This document shows, piece after piece, positions 37,261 to 47,261 of a DNA stretch of 64,000 nucleotides. The notes below the pieces were generated by a model, which ran no database searches, was not told the DNA's origin, and worked only from the letters and a program-made list of their open reading frames with translations. The translations under genes were made by a program, and so were the position numbers. The number at the start of each line of letters is the position of its first letter. Within the stretch, counting starts at the first letter, position 1. This DNA is from Methylobacillus caricis (GTDB taxonomy: Bacteria > Pseudomonadota > Gammaproteobacteria > Burkholderiales > Methylophilaceae), in assembly GCF_020532705.1 (NCBI RefSeq), contig NZ_JAJAVD010000001.1, forward strand, positions 868,001 through 932,000. The letters are read 5' to 3'.

Positions 37261-37551
37261 ATGAGTCTTAAAGATGCTTATGTTGAAAAGCTGAAAGCCC
37301 AGTTGGATGAGTGGAGCGCGGATATTGACGTGCTGGAAACCAAAGTCCGCAAGGCAGATGCCGAATTGCGCATCAAGTATGATGAGCAGGTGATAGCGCT
37401 TAAGGAAAAGCGGGACCTGGCCAAGGTCAAGCTTGCCGAGGTGCAGTCTTCTGCTGGTGAGGCATGGCAGGAGCTGAAAAAAGGCAGCGACGAAGCATGG
37501 GAGGCAATCAAGCACGCACTGGCAGAAGCAAGAAAGAAGTTTGGCGAATAA
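37261..37551 (+). CDS. small coiled-coil protein (sll1863-type stress protein)
   Basis: A 96-residue protein made almost entirely of charged heptads (LKAQLDEWSADIDVLETKV and onward), predicted to form a long coiled coil, with two WQEL/WEAI units near the end. It resembles small proteins named after cyanobacterial sll1863, linked to stress. There is no signal peptide. AAGGAG precedes the ATG. The next gene, a two-helix membrane protein, starts 33 bases later, so the pair may work together in the envelope (inference). Confidence 0.75.
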   Translation: MSLKDAYVEKLKAQLDEWSADIDVLETKVRKADAELRIKYDEQVIALKEKRDLAKVKLAEVQSSAGEAWQELKKGSDEAWEAIKHALAEARKKFGE

Positions 37552-37584
37552 TTAACTAAATCTAGCCTTGGGAGGAGAGTATCA

Positions 37585-37803
37585 ATGAAAGCTTCTGTAA
37601 TTGTGGGTGTGTTGTTGATCGTACTTGGCGCTGCTGCCCTTGTATATAAAGGCTTCAGTTTCACTACCGAGGAAACGGTTGCTCAGATCGGGCCTTTGAA
37701 GGCTACGGCCGAGGTAGAGAATGACGTGGCCATTCCCAATGTGTTGGGAATTGTTGCGATTATTGCCGGAGTGCTGGTAATTGCGGTCGGGGCACGCAAG
37801 TAG
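37585..37803 (+). CDS. DUF3185-like small membrane protein
   Basis: A 72-residue protein with two transmembrane helices (about 4-22 and 50-69) joined by a polar stretch with the GFSFTTEETVAQIGPLKA pattern seen in DUF3185 proteins. GGGAGG precedes the ATG. The role is unknown. It is followed by a strong bidirectional terminator. Confidence 0.78.
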   Translation: MKASVIVGVLLIVLGAAALVYKGFSFTTEETVAQIGPLKATAEVENDVAIPNVLGIVAIIAGVLVIAVGARK

Positions 37804-37840
37804 GTTTTAGTTTCTGCTTGTATCCAATATCCAGCTAAAT

Positions 37841-37868
37841 AAAAAACGGGATTTTAATCCCGTTTTTT
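37841..37868. terminator. bidirectional intrinsic terminator
   Basis: AAAAAACGGGATT and AATCCCGTTTTTT are perfectly complementary around a short loop, with A and T runs on both sides. It ends both the 37585-37803 gene (plus) and the peroxiredoxin gene (minus), which converge here. Confidence 0.92.
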
Positions 37869-37886
37869 ATTTATTGCTGTCAGGCC

Positions 37887-38489
37887 CTACAACGATGCTG
37901 CGTTGTCAGCCAGATATTTCGCTACACCTTCTGGTGAGGCATTCATGCCAGCCTTGCCTTTTTTCCAGCCGGCGGGGCAAACTTCGCCGTGCTCTTCAAC
38001 GAATTGCTGGGCATCAACAACGCGCAGCATTTCATCAATATCGCGGCCCAGTGGCAGGTCATTAACAACTTGGTGTACCACTACGCCATCCTTGTTGATT
38101 AGGAAGGAGCCACGGTAAGCTACGCCGCCCTCTGCTTCCACATCGTAGGCCTTGACGATTTCGTGCTTGATGTCGGCCACCAGAGGATAGCCAACCTTGC
38201 CGATACCGCCCTTGTCTACAGAGGTGTTCTTCCATGCCAGGTGGGTGAAGTGGGAATCAATGGAGATGCCGATGACTTCAACACCACGTTTCGTGAACTC
38301 TTCCAGTCTGTGATCAAAAGCGATCAGTTCGGATGGACAGACAAATGTGAAATCCAGTGGGTAAAAGAAGATAACGGCATGTTTGCCCTTGATGTGTGCA
38401 GACAGGTTGAAGTCTTCCTTGATGGAATTGTCGCCCAGTACTGCAGCAGCAGTAAAATCGGGAGCAGGTTTGCCAACTAGAACGGCCAT
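37887..38489 (-). CDS. typical 2-Cys peroxiredoxin (AhpC/Prx1 type)
   Basis: A 200-residue thiol peroxidase that reduces hydrogen peroxide and organic peroxides. The peroxidatic cysteine is C51 (FTFVCPSEL) and the resolving cysteine C171 (GEVCPAGW). The eukaryote-like GGIGKV loop (about 94-99) and a C-terminal extension suggest the peroxide-sensitive type. AAAAGGAG lies eight bases before the ATG. No adjacent reductase gene is present. It is divergent from gyrA; no clear OxyR site was found. Confidence 0.95.
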   Translation of the reverse strand: MAVLVGKPAPDFTAAAVLGDNSIKEDFNLSAHIKGKHAVIFFYPLDFTFVCPSELIAFDHRLEEFTKRGVEVIGISIDSHFTHLAWKNTSVDKGGIGKVGYPLVADIKHEIVKAYDVEAEGGVAYRGSFLINKDGVVVHQVVNDLPLGRDIDEMLRVVDAQQFVEEHGEVCPAGWKKGKAGMNASPEGVAKYLADNAASL

Positions 38490-38728
38490 ATTGATTCTCC
38501 TTTTGAGTGGTTAAGGCTTTGAGACGCGATAGCCTAAATCAACTTAGATCAAATTTCTAATTAATTTTTGCTATCGAAAAGGGTAATCCTGCCTTACATG
38601 CAGGAGGTGTATCAGGTGCCAGATACAAGATTTTCCCGTGGAATCAAGGGCTAAATCCACACATGCTTTGGCATGCGTATCGTGCTAGAATCCCAGACTT
38701 TAAGCCACTTTAAAGCCGATAGCAAACA

Positions 38729-41293
38729 ATGGATCAGTTCGCCAAAGAAACCCTCCCTATCAGCCTCGAAGACGAGATGCGTCGTTCATACCTCGATTAC
38801 GCGATGAGCGTGATCGTGGGTCGTGCCTTGCCAGATGTGCGCGATGGTTTGAAACCAGTTCACCGCCGCGTACTTTACGCCATGCACGAGTTGAACAACG
38901 ACTGGAATCGAGCTTACAAGAAATCTGCCCGTATCGTTGGCGATGTCATCGGTAAGTATCACCCGCACGGTGATACAGCGGTTTATGACACCATCGTTCG
39001 TATGGCACAGCCTTTCTCCTTGCGATACATGCTGGTTGATGGCCAGGGTAACTTCGGTTCTGTAGATGGCGATAATGCGGCTGCGATGCGTTATACCGAA
39101 ATCCGCATGGCGCGGATTGCGCATGAGCTGCTGGCGGATATCGACAAGGAAACGGTGGATTTTGGCCCCAATTATGACGGCTCCGAACACGAGCCCCTCA
39201 TCATGCCGGCGCGTATTCCCAACCTGCTGATTAACGGCAGTTCCGGTATCGCAGTGGGTATGGCAACCAATATCCCGCCGCATAACCTGAACGAGGTGAT
39301 TGCTGCCTGTCTGGCATTGCTCAAGAACCCGGAAACGACGGTAGATGAACTCATAGAGATTATCCCCGCGCCTGATTTCCCCACTGCAGGCATTATCTAC
39401 GGCACAGTAGGAGTCAGGGAAGGTTATCGCACAGGCCGCGGCCGAGTGGTGATGCGTGGCCGTACCCACATTGAGGATCTTGAACGTGGCAACCGCCAGG
39501 CATTGATCGTTGATGAGCTGCCCTACCAGGTGAACAAGAAGACTTTCGTCGAGAAAATCGCCGAATTGGTCAATGAGAAGAAGATAGAGGGTATTTCCGA
39601 TCTGCGCGACGAATCCGACAAGTCGGGTATGCGCGTAGTGATAGAGCTCAAGCGCGGTGAAGTGCCGGAAGTGGTACTTAACAACCTTTACAAGCAAACC
39701 CAGCTGCAAGATACCTTCGGCATGAATATGGTGGCCCTGCTGGATGGTCAGCCACGCTTGCTTAACCTCAAGCAGATGCTGGAAGCCTTCCTGCGCCACC
39801 GCCGTGAAGTGATCACCCGCCGTACCGTATTCGAACTACGCAAGGCACGTGAGCGCGGGCACGTGCTGGAAGGCCTGGCGGTTGCCTTGGCCAACGTGGA
39901 TGACATGATTGCGCTGATCAAGGCTGCGCCTACGCCGCCAGAAGCCAAGCGTGAGTTGATGGCTCGCCTCTGGACATCGCCTGTTGTAGAGGAAATGCTG
40001 AAGCGTGCAGCCATGGAAGCATCGCGTCCTGAAGGCCTGGCGGTTGACTTCGGCTTAACGCCAGAAGGCTACAGGTTGTCCGATGTGCAGGCGCAGGAAA
40101 TCCTGCAAATGCGCTTGCAACGCCTGACTGGCCTGGAACAGGACAAGATCGTCAATGAATACAAGGAGGTCATGGATGTTATCGCTGACTTGCTGGATAT
40201 CCTTGCCAAGTCTGAACGTGTGACAGAAATCATCGTTGAAGAGCTGGCTGCCATCCTCAACCAGTTTGGCGACAAGCGTCGCAGCGAGATTGTGCATAAT
40301 GCCCAGGATCTTTCCTTGGAAGACCTGATTACCCCACAGGATGTGGTGGTCACGCTTTCGCATACCGGCTATGTCAAGTCCCAGCCTCTGGAGGAATACC
40401 GTGCACAGCGCCGCGGTGGCCGTGGCAAACAGGCAACGGCAACCAAGGAAGATGATTTCATCGACAAGATGTTCGTTGCCAATACGCACGATTACATCCT
40501 ATGTTTCTCCAGTCGCGGCCGTGTTTATTGGCTCAAGGTCTATGAAGTGCCGCAAGGCAGCCGGATCAGCCGAGGCAAGCCTATCGTCAACCTGTTCCCA
40601 TTGGAGGATGGCGAGAAGATCAATGCCATCCTGCCAGTCAAGGAGTTCGACGAGAATCACTTTGTCTTCATGGCAACCGCCAAGGGTACTGTCAAGAAAA
40701 CTGCACTGACGGAATTCTCCAACCCACGCCGTTCCGGCATTATTGCGCTTAACCTCGACGATGGTGATTACCTGATCGGTGCCGAAGTTACCAATGGCGT
40801 CAATGATATTGTCCTGGTGTCCAATGGTGGCAAGGCGGTCTGGTTCGATGAGGAAGATGTACGCGCCATGGGGCGTGCTGCCCGTGGTGTGCGTGGCATG
40901 AAACTGCAAGCCAAGCAGCAGGTGATTTCCCTGCTGATTGCGGATGATGACAAGCAGACCGTTCTGGTAGCGACGGAGAATGGCTATGGCAAGCGTACTG
41001 TGCTGGCGGATTTCCGCCATTCAGGCCGTGGTACCCAGGGCGTAAAGGCCATTGCTACCAGCGAGCGTAATGGAGTCGTGGTGGGTGCGCGCCTGGTGAA
41101 TGATGATGACGAAATCATGCTGATTACAACAGGCGGTGTGCTGATCCGAACCCGTGTGAAGGAAATCCGTGAACTGGGCCGTGCCACGCAGGGCGTCACG
41201 CTGATCAACCTGGGCGCAGGCGAAAAACTTTCCGGCCTGGAAAAAGTGGTTGAAACCGACGAAGACACTGATCAAGAAACTGTTGCCGAATAA
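38729..41293 (+). CDS. gyrA: DNA gyrase subunit A
   Basis: The breakage-rejoining subunit of gyrase, 854 residues. Catalytic tyrosine Y122 is in AAMRYTEIR. The winged-helix and tower region runs to about 500 and six beta-propeller blades make up the C-terminal part, with a GyrA-box-like QRRGGRGKQ (about 558-567). The residue at the position of E. coli S83 is Thr, a natural variant in several Gram-negatives, with D87 kept. It precedes serC, a common order in proteobacteria. Confidence 0.97.
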   Translation: MDQFAKETLPISLEDEMRRSYLDYAMSVIVGRALPDVRDGLKPVHRRVLYAMHELNNDWNRAYKKSARIVGDVIGKYHPHGDTAVYDTIVRMAQPFSLRYMLVDGQGNFGSVDGDNAAAMRYTEIRMARIAHELLADIDKETVDFGPNYDGSEHEPLIMPARIPNLLINGSSGIAVGMATNIPPHNLNEVIAACLALLKNPETTVDELIEIIPAPDFPTAGIIYGTVGVREGYRTGRGRVVMRGRTHIEDLERGNRQALIVDELPYQVNKKTFVEKIAELVNEKKIEGISDLRDESDKSGMRVVIELKRGEVPEVVLNNLYKQTQLQDTFGMNMVALLDGQPRLLNLKQMLEAFLRHRREVITRRTVFELRKARERGHVLEGLAVALANVDDMIALIKAAPTPPEAKRELMARLWTSPVVEEMLKRAAMEASRPEGLAVDFGLTPEGYRLSDVQAQEILQMRLQRLTGLEQDKIVNEYKEVMDVIADLLDILAKSERVTEIIVEELAAILNQFGDKRRSEIVHNAQDLSLEDLITPQDVVVTLSHTGYVKSQPLEEYRAQRRGGRGKQATATKEDDFIDKMFVANTHDYILCFSSRGRVYWLKVYEVPQGSRISRGKPIVNLFPLEDGEKINAILPVKEFDENHFVFMATAKGTVKKTALTEFSNPRRSGIIALNLDDGDYLIGAEVTNGVNDIVLVSNGGKAVWFDEEDVRAMGRAARGVRGMKLQAKQQVISLLIADDDKQTVLVATENGYGKRTVLADFRHSGRGTQGVKAIATSERNGVVVGARLVNDDDEIMLITTGGVLIRTRVKEIRELGRATQGVTLINLGAGEKLSGLEKVVETDEDTDQETVAE

Positions 41294-41310
41294 GGTTTAA
41301 TAAAGCATTC

Positions 41311-42393
41311 ATGACGCAAATCTATAACTTTTCTGCCGGACCGGCAGTATTGCCTAAAGAAGTATTGCAGCAAGCAAGCAACGAAATGCTGGACTGGCAT
41401 GGCTCTGGCATGTCGGTGATGGAAATGAGCCACCGCGGCAAGGAGTTCATGAGCATTGCCGCGGAAGCCGAGGCGGATTTGCGGGAGTTGCTCAGTATTC
41501 CTGCAAACTACAAGGTGCTTTTCCTGCAGGGTGGGGCTCACGCGCAGTTTTCCATGATCCCCATGAACCTGTTGCGCGGCAAGAAGCAGGCCGATTACCT
41601 GGATACCGGCATTTGGGCGCAGAAAGCGATAGAAGAAGCGCGCAAGTACTGTGAGGTGAGTGTGGTGGCGTCCTCTGCGGACAAGAATTACACCTATGCG
41701 CCTGCGCAATCAGAATGGAAGCTCAATTCCGATGCTGCCTATGTGCATTACACTTCCAATGAAACCATTGGCGGCGTGGAAATGTTCTGGACGCCTGAAA
41801 CAGGCCCGGTGCCGCTGGTGGCTGATATGTCTTCGCATATCCTGTCGCGGCCTGTCGATATCAGCAAGTTCGGCCTGATCTATGCTGGCGCGCAAAAAAA
41901 CATTGGCCCGGCAGGGTTGACTATCGTGATCGTGCGTGAAGACCTGATCGGTGAGACGATTGCGGGTACGCCTACCATGCTGGATTACAAGATACATGCC
42001 GATAACGATTCCATGTACAACACACCGCCGACCTACGGCATTTATATTGCCGGCCTGGTATTCAAATGGTTGAAGGCGAAGGGTGGTTTGGCCGAGATGG
42101 AAAAACTCAATATCGAGAAATCTGGCCTGTTATATGATTACCTGGACAGTACCGGGTTTTACAGTTCGCCGATAGCGGTGGAAAACCGCTCACGCATGAA
42201 TATCCCGTTTACATTGAAGGATAGTGCCCTGGATGCAGAGTTTCTCAAGCAAGCCCAGGCAGCCGGATTGCTCCAGTTAAAAGGGCATCGCCTGTTGGGA
42301 GGCATGCGTGCGTCGATTTACAATGCGATGCCAATCGAAGGTGTGAAGACGCTGATTGAATTCATGAAAAGCTTTGAGCGCGCTCACGCTTGA
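41311..42393 (+). CDS. serC: phosphoserine aminotransferase
   Basis: It converts 3-phosphohydroxypyruvate to phosphoserine for serine synthesis, and a related step in vitamin B6 synthesis. The 360-residue class V aminotransferase has the N-terminal [21 protein letters not shown] and the PLP lysine in [12 protein letters not shown] (about 198). It lies 17 bases after gyrA and 67 before pheA. Confidence 0.97.
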   Translation: MTQIYNFSAGPAVLPKEVLQQASNEMLDWHGSGMSVMEMSHRGKEFMSIAAEAEADLRELLSIPANYKVLFLQGGAHAQFSMIPMNLLRGKKQADYLDTGIWAQKAIEEARKYCEVSVVASSADKNYTYAPAQSEWKLNSDAAYVHYTSNETIGGVEMFWTPETGPVPLVADMSSHILSRPVDISKFGLIYAGAQKNIGPAGLTIVIVREDLIGETIAGTPTMLDYKIHADNDSMYNTPPTYGIYIAGLVFKWLKAKGGLAEMEKLNIEKSGLLYDYLDSTGFYSSPIAVENRSRMNIPFTLKDSALDAEFLKQAQAAGLLQLKGHRLLGGMRASIYNAMPIEGVKTLIEFMKSFERAHA

Positions 42394-42460
42394 ACTAGCC
42401 ACGAGAGCGCTGCAGGGAGCAGTGCCCAATTCGCAACAATATATGCATAGAGTGTAAATC

Positions 42461-43528
42461 ATGAGCGACATACTAAAAAATTGCCGTGACCAGATTGATG
42501 CCATTGATGAGCAGATACTGGATCTGGTGAATGCACGTGCTGCGCTAGCTCGTGAAATTGGCGCACTCAAAGGAGAAGGGCCGATATATCGCCCAGAGCG
42601 TGAGGCTCAGGTGTTGCGTCGGCTGCTTGATAAAAATACAGGCCCGTTATCTGCCGAGGCAGTCACTGCCATTTTCCGCAGTGTCATGTCCAACTGTCGC
42701 GCTTTGGAGCGCGAGCTTGCTGTAGCATTCCTCGGCCCTTTGGGCACCTTCAGCGAAGAGGCTGCGAATAAGCAGTTTGGTGGACTGAGCTCTCCCAAGC
42801 CCTGTATTTCCATTGACGAAGTGTTTCGCATGGTAGAGTCCGGTGCCGCTGATTATGCAGTGGTGCCCGTAGAAAACTCTACCGAAGGCGCTGTCGGGCG
42901 TACCCTTGACCTGCTGACAACAACCAGCTTGCATATCTGTGGTGAAATCACCCTGTCTGTACATCATTGCCTGCTTAGGGGCAAGGAGTCCAGCAATGAG
43001 GTGCAACGCGTTTACTCACATGCCCAGTCTCTTGGGCAATGTCATGAATGGCTGAATCTCAACCTTGGCCATGTCGAGCGCATCAGCACTGGCAGCAATG
43101 CCCAGGCAGCCGAGCTCGCCGCACGGGACCCTTTTGGGGCTGCCATTGCCAGCAAGCGTGCTGCGGAGTTGTTTGATATGGCCCTGGTGGCAGAGAACAT
43201 TGAGGATGATCCCAAGAATACGACACGCTTCCTGGTGTTGGCCAATCACGAGGTTGCGCCTTCCGGCAAGGACAAGACTTCATTATTGCTTGCAGCCAAG
43301 AATGTGCCAGGTGCGGTAGTCAGCCTGCTTGCGCCGCTGGCCAAGCATGGTATCGATATGAGCAAGTTCGAGTCCCGGCCGTCCAAGCTCGGCATCTGGG
43401 AGTATGTGTTCTTTGTGGATATTGAAGGTCACTATCAGGATCCGCAGCTTGCCAAGGCCCTATATGAGCTTGAGCAATGTGCTTCCTTGCTCAAGGTGCT
43501 TGGCTCTTATCCAATTGCCGTAATATGA
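42461..43528 (+). CDS. pheA: bifunctional chorismate mutase/prephenate dehydratase
   Basis: It converts chorismate to phenylpyruvate for phenylalanine. The 355 residues split into an AroQ chorismate mutase (about 1-85, CRDQIDAIDEQILDLVNARA), a prephenate dehydratase domain (about 88-265, GPLGTFSEEAA; ENSTEGAVGRT; NTTRFLVL) and an ACT domain (about 275-350, ESRPSKLGIWEYVFFVD) that gives feedback inhibition by phenylalanine. No leader attenuator was seen upstream. Confidence 0.97.
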   Translation: MSDILKNCRDQIDAIDEQILDLVNARAALAREIGALKGEGPIYRPEREAQVLRRLLDKNTGPLSAEAVTAIFRSVMSNCRALERELAVAFLGPLGTFSEEAANKQFGGLSSPKPCISIDEVFRMVESGAADYAVVPVENSTEGAVGRTLDLLTTTSLHICGEITLSVHHCLLRGKESSNEVQRVYSHAQSLGQCHEWLNLNLGHVERISTGSNAQAAELAARDPFGAAIASKRAAELFDMALVAENIEDDPKNTTRFLVLANHEVAPSGKDKTSLLLAAKNVPGAVVSLLAPLAKHGIDMSKFESRPSKLGIWEYVFFVDIEGHYQDPQLAKALYELEQCASLLKVLGSYPIAVI

Positions 43529-43600
43529 TACTTTGAGTCTGGAGCGGGCTCCCTGCTCTGGATGATTCCCATTAGCTGAGTTTGTTCTTCAGAGGGTCGC

Positions 43601-44758
43601 ATGCCTATCAGTCAGAACTTGTTGTGGTCAGCCTCGTTGCGTAAATGGACACTCCACTTCCAGAATGAGCGCCTGGAGGCCCTGTATCAGCTTTATGCCA
43701 TCCCCAGCCTTCGCAGATATTCGCGCCTTGCATTATTGGTGGGGGCTATCATGTACATGCTGTATGGCTTGCTTGACCCACTGTTTGTTGTGCCTGAAGC
43801 CGTGGTCAGTGTCTGGTATATACGCACTATGGTGGTAATGCTGTTTTTTGCAGTGTTTGGCCTGACCTTTTACCGACAATTCATCAAATATAACCAGTTG
43901 CTATTGGGGTTGGTGTCGCTATTCAGCGGCCTTGGCCTCCTGGCCCAGTTGACCTTCATGCCACTGGCGGCCATCAGCTATTACTACACTGGCCTGATTG
44001 TGATCCTGTTCTGGAGTTATACATTCTCCGGCTTGAGGTTCTTCAATGCCAGCGTGGTCGGCCTGATATTGTTTGTTGTGTTCAATATCATGTTTCTTGA
44101 GCTGCGTCCTTTGCCATTGCTCCAGCTATTGATCTACGATGTGTTCATTCTTGCTGCCAATATGGTTGGGGCCTTTGCCAGCTATGTGGCTGAAAAGCAG
44201 AGCCGGGAGCTGTTCCTGCGGGAAAAAGACCTGGATAACGAACGGCATCGGCAACATGAACGTGCCTTGCATGACCGTCTCACCGGTTTGCCCAACCGCG
44301 AGTTGCTGCTGGACCGGATAGAGCAGGCCATTAATTATTCAGTACGCAATGATCAGTTGTGCGCGGGCCTGTTTATTGATCTGGACCGGTTCAAACCCAT
44401 CAATGATACCTATGGCCATTTAATTGGCGATGTGGTTTTGAAGGAAGTGGCAACCCGCCTTAAATACACCATGCGTGATGCTGATACGCTGGCACGGCTG
44501 GGCGGGGATGAGTTCTTTGTGCTGGCACGCGATATCGGCTCACCGGAAGCAGCGGAGTTATTGGCGGACAAGTTGCGCATGCAATTGATCGCCCCCATCA
44601 TCCTGGATGGCTTGCCGCCAATCAAGGACTTGTCAGCCAGTATAGGGGTTTGTGTCTTCCCGTATCGTGATGTTACCGCGGTAGATGTCATCAGGCGTTC
44701 CGACCATGCCATGTATGATGCGAAGCGCGAGAGCAAGCAAGCAGTCAATACTATTTAA
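43601..44758 (+). CDS. membrane-bound diguanylate cyclase (GGDEF)
   Basis: It would make cyclic di-GMP from two GTP. The 385 residues begin with a cytoplasmic segment and about six transmembrane helices (about 48-200), an unidentified membrane sensor, then a short coiled linker and a GGDEF domain (about 220-385). The active site is an intact GGDEF (301-305) and the inhibitory I-site RDAD lies exactly five residues before it, so product inhibition is expected. There is no EAL domain. It is inserted between pheA and hisC, unrelated to amino-acid synthesis. Confidence 0.92.
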   Translation: MPISQNLLWSASLRKWTLHFQNERLEALYQLYAIPSLRRYSRLALLVGAIMYMLYGLLDPLFVVPEAVVSVWYIRTMVVMLFFAVFGLTFYRQFIKYNQLLLGLVSLFSGLGLLAQLTFMPLAAISYYYTGLIVILFWSYTFSGLRFFNASVVGLILFVVFNIMFLELRPLPLLQLLIYDVFILAANMVGAFASYVAEKQSRELFLREKDLDNERHRQHERALHDRLTGLPNRELLLDRIEQAINYSVRNDQLCAGLFIDLDRFKPINDTYGHLIGDVVLKEVATRLKYTMRDADTLARLGGDEFFVLARDIGSPEAAELLADKLRMQLIAPIILDGLPPIKDLSASIGVCVFPYRDVTAVDVIRRSDHAMYDAKRESKQAVNTI

Positions 44759-44772
44759 TAAAGGATATCATC

Positions 44773-45891
44773 GTGACCAGACTGTGCGACCTTGCGCCGT
44801 CCAATATTCGTTCCATTGCTCCTTACCAGCCGGGCAAGCCCATCACAGAGCTTGCACGCGAGATGGGTTTGCAGCCAGAGCAGATCATCAAGCTGGCCTC
44901 CAATGAAAATCCGCTCGGAGTCAGCCCCAAAGCCTACGAAGCCATGCAGGATGCGCTGCAAGAAATTGCCCGTTATCCGGATGGCAACAGCTTTGCCTTG
45001 CGGGACAGCGTCTGCCGCAAGTTTGACTTGAACCCGGGCCAACTGGTATTTGGCAACGGCTCCAATGACATTCTGGAACTCGCAGCCAGAGCCTTCCTCA
45101 CGCCTGGTTCTGAAGCAGTTTATTCCCAACATGCATTTGCGGTTTATGCCTTGGTAACACAGGCGACTGGCGCCACGGGAGTGACCGTGCCAGCCAGGGG
45201 GTTTGGCCATGACCTGGATGCCATGCTGGCCGCGATTACGGAAAAAACCCGGATAGTCTTCATTGCCAATCCAAATAACCCGACAGGCACTTTACTTGGT
45301 AAACAAGCCTTGCGGGATTTTCTAGGCCAGGTTCCGAAGAGCGTTCTGGTGATATTGGATGAGGCTTATGATGAATACCTTGAGGCCGATCTCAAGTCTG
45401 AGGCGATTAGCTGGCTGGATGAGTTTGAAAACCTGCTGATTTCCCGTACCTTGTCCAAGGCTTATGGCTTGGCAGGCCTGCGTGTGGGGTTTGGTATGGC
45501 AGCCAGGGAAATTGCCGACCTCATGAACCGCGTGCGCCAGCCTTTTAACGTTAACAGTGTGGCACAGGCTGCAGCAGTGGCAGCATTGGCGGATGAAGAG
45601 TTTGTCGAGCGCACCCGTGCGTTGAATCAGGCGGGCATGCTGCAGATCACCAAGGCACTGCAGGAGCTTGGCCTGAGCTTTATTCCTTCATTTGGCAATT
45701 TTGTCAGCTTCAAGGTGAACAACGCTGCCGTGGTGTACCAGCAGTTGTTGCAAAATGGCGTGATTGTGAGGCCAATAGCCGCTTACGAAATGCCTGATTA
45801 CTTGCGCGTGAGTATCGGCTTGTTTTCGGAGAACTCTCGTTTCCTTGATGTATTGGCGCAAATACTGAAAGAAACCAAGGTTGAGCTGTGA
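44773..45891 (+). CDS. hisC: histidinol-phosphate aminotransferase
   Basis: A class I PLP aminotransferase that makes histidinol phosphate and can also act on aromatic amino-acid precursors. The 372 residues have SIAPYQPGKPI at the N-terminus, ASNENPLGVS, NPNNPTGT and the PLP lysine in SRTLSKAYGLAGLR (about 228). The start is GTG at 44773 with AAGGA ten bases upstream. Its presence near pheA and serC is a frequent aromatic and amino-acid group in proteobacteria. Confidence 0.95.
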   Translation: MTRLCDLAPSNIRSIAPYQPGKPITELAREMGLQPEQIIKLASNENPLGVSPKAYEAMQDALQEIARYPDGNSFALRDSVCRKFDLNPGQLVFGNGSNDILELAARAFLTPGSEAVYSQHAFAVYALVTQATGATGVTVPARGFGHDLDAMLAAITEKTRIVFIANPNNPTGTLLGKQALRDFLGQVPKSVLVILDEAYDEYLEADLKSEAISWLDEFENLLISRTLSKAYGLAGLRVGFGMAAREIADLMNRVRQPFNVNSVAQAAAVAALADEEFVERTRALNQAGMLQITKALQELGLSFIPSFGNFVSFKVNNAAVVYQQLLQNGVIVRPIAAYEMPDYLRVSIGLFSENSRFLDVLAQILKETKVEL

Positions 45892-45967
45892 GTTTAGTAA
45901 CCTCTTGATATGCGTTGGCATATTTCCAGACAGTGCGGGGAAATCTGGTCACCTTTGCAATGAAAGC

Positions 45968-45998
45968 GAAAGCGTCGTTATTTAACGGCGCTTTTTTT
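45968..45998 (+). terminator. intrinsic terminator after hisC
   Basis: AAAGCGTCGTT and AACGGCGCTTT pair around ATTT (one G-U pair), followed by a T run. Confidence 0.88.
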
Positions 45999-46050
45999 AT
46001 GTCCTGTAAGCCCTGAGTGCCTGCATCAAAGGCCATTCCAGGCTGATGGA

Positions 46051-46067
46051 CTCATGATAATCATGAG
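46051..46067. promoter_or_regulatory. perfect palindrome upstream of pqqA
   Basis: CTCATGATAATCATGAG is an exact 8 bp inverted repeat around a single A, 126 bp before pqqA. Such an AT-centred dyad is the form of a dimeric regulator's operator. No regulator gene is adjacent. Confidence 0.4.
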
Positions 46068-46192
46068 GCGAGTTTCGGTATTTTTGCACTGTTGCCAATT
46101 TCTGCGCACGAGCACAATGCATTCACGTTACAGATACTTGTATTCTGATGTTTGTGGCGTTCTAATCTTAATCAACTTTGAGGAGATTTATC

Positions 46193-46264
46193 ATGTGGAC
46201 CAAGCCAGAAGTAACTGAAATGCGTTTCGGTTTTGAAGTAACTATGTACGTTTGCAATCGCTAA
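46193..46264 (+). CDS. pqqA: PQQ precursor peptide PqqA
   Basis: A 23-residue peptide that supplies all carbon and nitrogen of pyrroloquinoline quinone. The two conserved residues that PqqE joins are at the right places: E15 and Y19 in FEVTMYV. The N-terminus [14 protein letters not shown] is typical. GAGGAG lies seven bases before the ATG. It is too short for most gene callers, and is followed by a hairpin and pqqB. PQQ is the cofactor of periplasmic methanol and glucose dehydrogenases, in line with a methylotroph. Confidence 0.97.
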   Translation: MWTKPEVTEMRFGFEVTMYVCNR

Positions 46265-46272
46265 ATTGCAAT

Positions 46273-46306
46273 GGCCGGGGTGCTTTGGCAGCCCGGCTGG
46301 TTTTTG
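46273..46306 (+). terminator. hairpin between pqqA and pqqB
   Basis: GCCGGG (46274-46279) and CCCGGC (46292-46297) form a stem followed closely by TTTTT. It is probably a partial terminator or stabiliser giving more pqqA than pqqBCDE transcript. Confidence 0.65.
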
Positions 46307-46334
46307 AAACACAAGAGTAATCGAAAAGGCTTTC

Positions 46335-47252
46335 ATGCATATTCATGTTTTAGGATCGGCAGCAGGTGGCGGTTTTCCTCAATGGAACTGTAACTGCCCG
46401 AATTGTGATGGTTTGCGTAAAGGCACTATCAAGGCAAGCAAGCGTACACAGTCTTCAATCTGTGTCAGCGGTGACGGAGTCAACTGGGTTCTCTTCAATA
46501 CTTCTCCCGATATTCTGCAACAAATCCAGGACTTTGGTCCTCTACAGCCTGGCCGCGCTATCCGCGATAGCGGCATTGTCGGCATAGTGCTGATAGATGC
46601 GCAAATTGACCACACTACCGGCCTCCTGATGCTGAGAGAAGGCCAAGTCAAACGTGAAATTTACTGTACCGACATGGTTTATCAGGATTTGACCACTGGT
46701 AACCCATTACTGAATATTCTTGGCCATTATTGCGGTATCAACCGCCATGATGTGCCAATAGACGGCAAGGGCACTTTTGAAATAGCAGGCGCGCCCAACC
46801 TCAGGTTTACCGCGGTGGCCCTCAAGAGTGCGGCACCGCCATACTCTCCGCACCGCAATGATCCACACCCTGGCGACACGATAGGCGTGCTGATTGAAGA
46901 CATCAAGAATGGCAAGAAAGCTTTCTATGCACCGGGCCTTGGCGAGATTGAGCCGCACCTGCCCGCATTGATGGAGCAGGCCGATTGCATCATGGTGGAT
47001 GGCACATTCTGGACCAATACTGAAATGATCGACATGGGGCTGATGACCAAGAAGGCGCGAGATATCGGGCATAACCCGCAATCCGGCCCGGGCGGCATGA
47101 TAGAAGTACTGGATGGATACCCCAATGCGCGTCGCGTGCTGATTCATATCAACAACACCAACCCGATACTGCGTGAAGATTCTGCCGAGCGTGCAGAACT
47201 GACAAAACATGGTATCGAGGTCGCCTACGATGGCATGGATATTATTCTCTAG
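46335..47252 (+). CDS. pqqB: pyrroloquinoline quinone biosynthesis protein PqqB
   Basis: A metallo-beta-lactamase-fold protein of the PQQ pathway; in recent work on the family it oxidises the tyrosine-derived intermediate with iron. The 305 residues start with [20 protein letters not shown] (a CxCxxC zinc site at about 17-22) and keep [15 protein letters not shown] and FWTNTEMI. Second gene of the operon. Confidence 0.97.
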   Translation: MHIHVLGSAAGGGFPQWNCNCPNCDGLRKGTIKASKRTQSSICVSGDGVNWVLFNTSPDILQQIQDFGPLQPGRAIRDSGIVGIVLIDAQIDHTTGLLMLREGQVKREIYCTDMVYQDLTTGNPLLNILGHYCGINRHDVPIDGKGTFEIAGAPNLRFTAVALKSAAPPYSPHRNDPHPGDTIGVLIEDIKNGKKAFYAPGLGEIEPHLPALMEQADCIMVDGTFWTNTEMIDMGLMTKKARDIGHNPQSGPGGMIEVLDGYPNARRVLIHINNTNPILREDSAERAELTKHGIEVAYDGMDIIL

Positions 47253-47261
47253 GAGCCAAGC

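Larger units (their letters stand above)
45892..46192. other. intergenic region between hisC and pqqA
   Basis: It has no gene. It holds the hisC terminator near 45968-45998, a perfect 17 bp palindrome at 46051-46067 and the pqqA ribosome site (GAGGAG, 46180-46185). A pqqA promoter must lie in the final 120 bases, but no consensus pair stands out. Confidence 0.6.

Noticed and set aside
38490..38728. OxyR site between peroxiredoxin and gyrA
   Set aside because: GATAGC and GCTATC are present, but the spacing does not match the OxyR tetrad pattern.
38966..38995. Thr at gyrase A position 83 as a quinolone-resistance mutation
   Set aside because: Thr is the natural residue in several Gram-negatives and D87 is unchanged; no resistance can be inferred.
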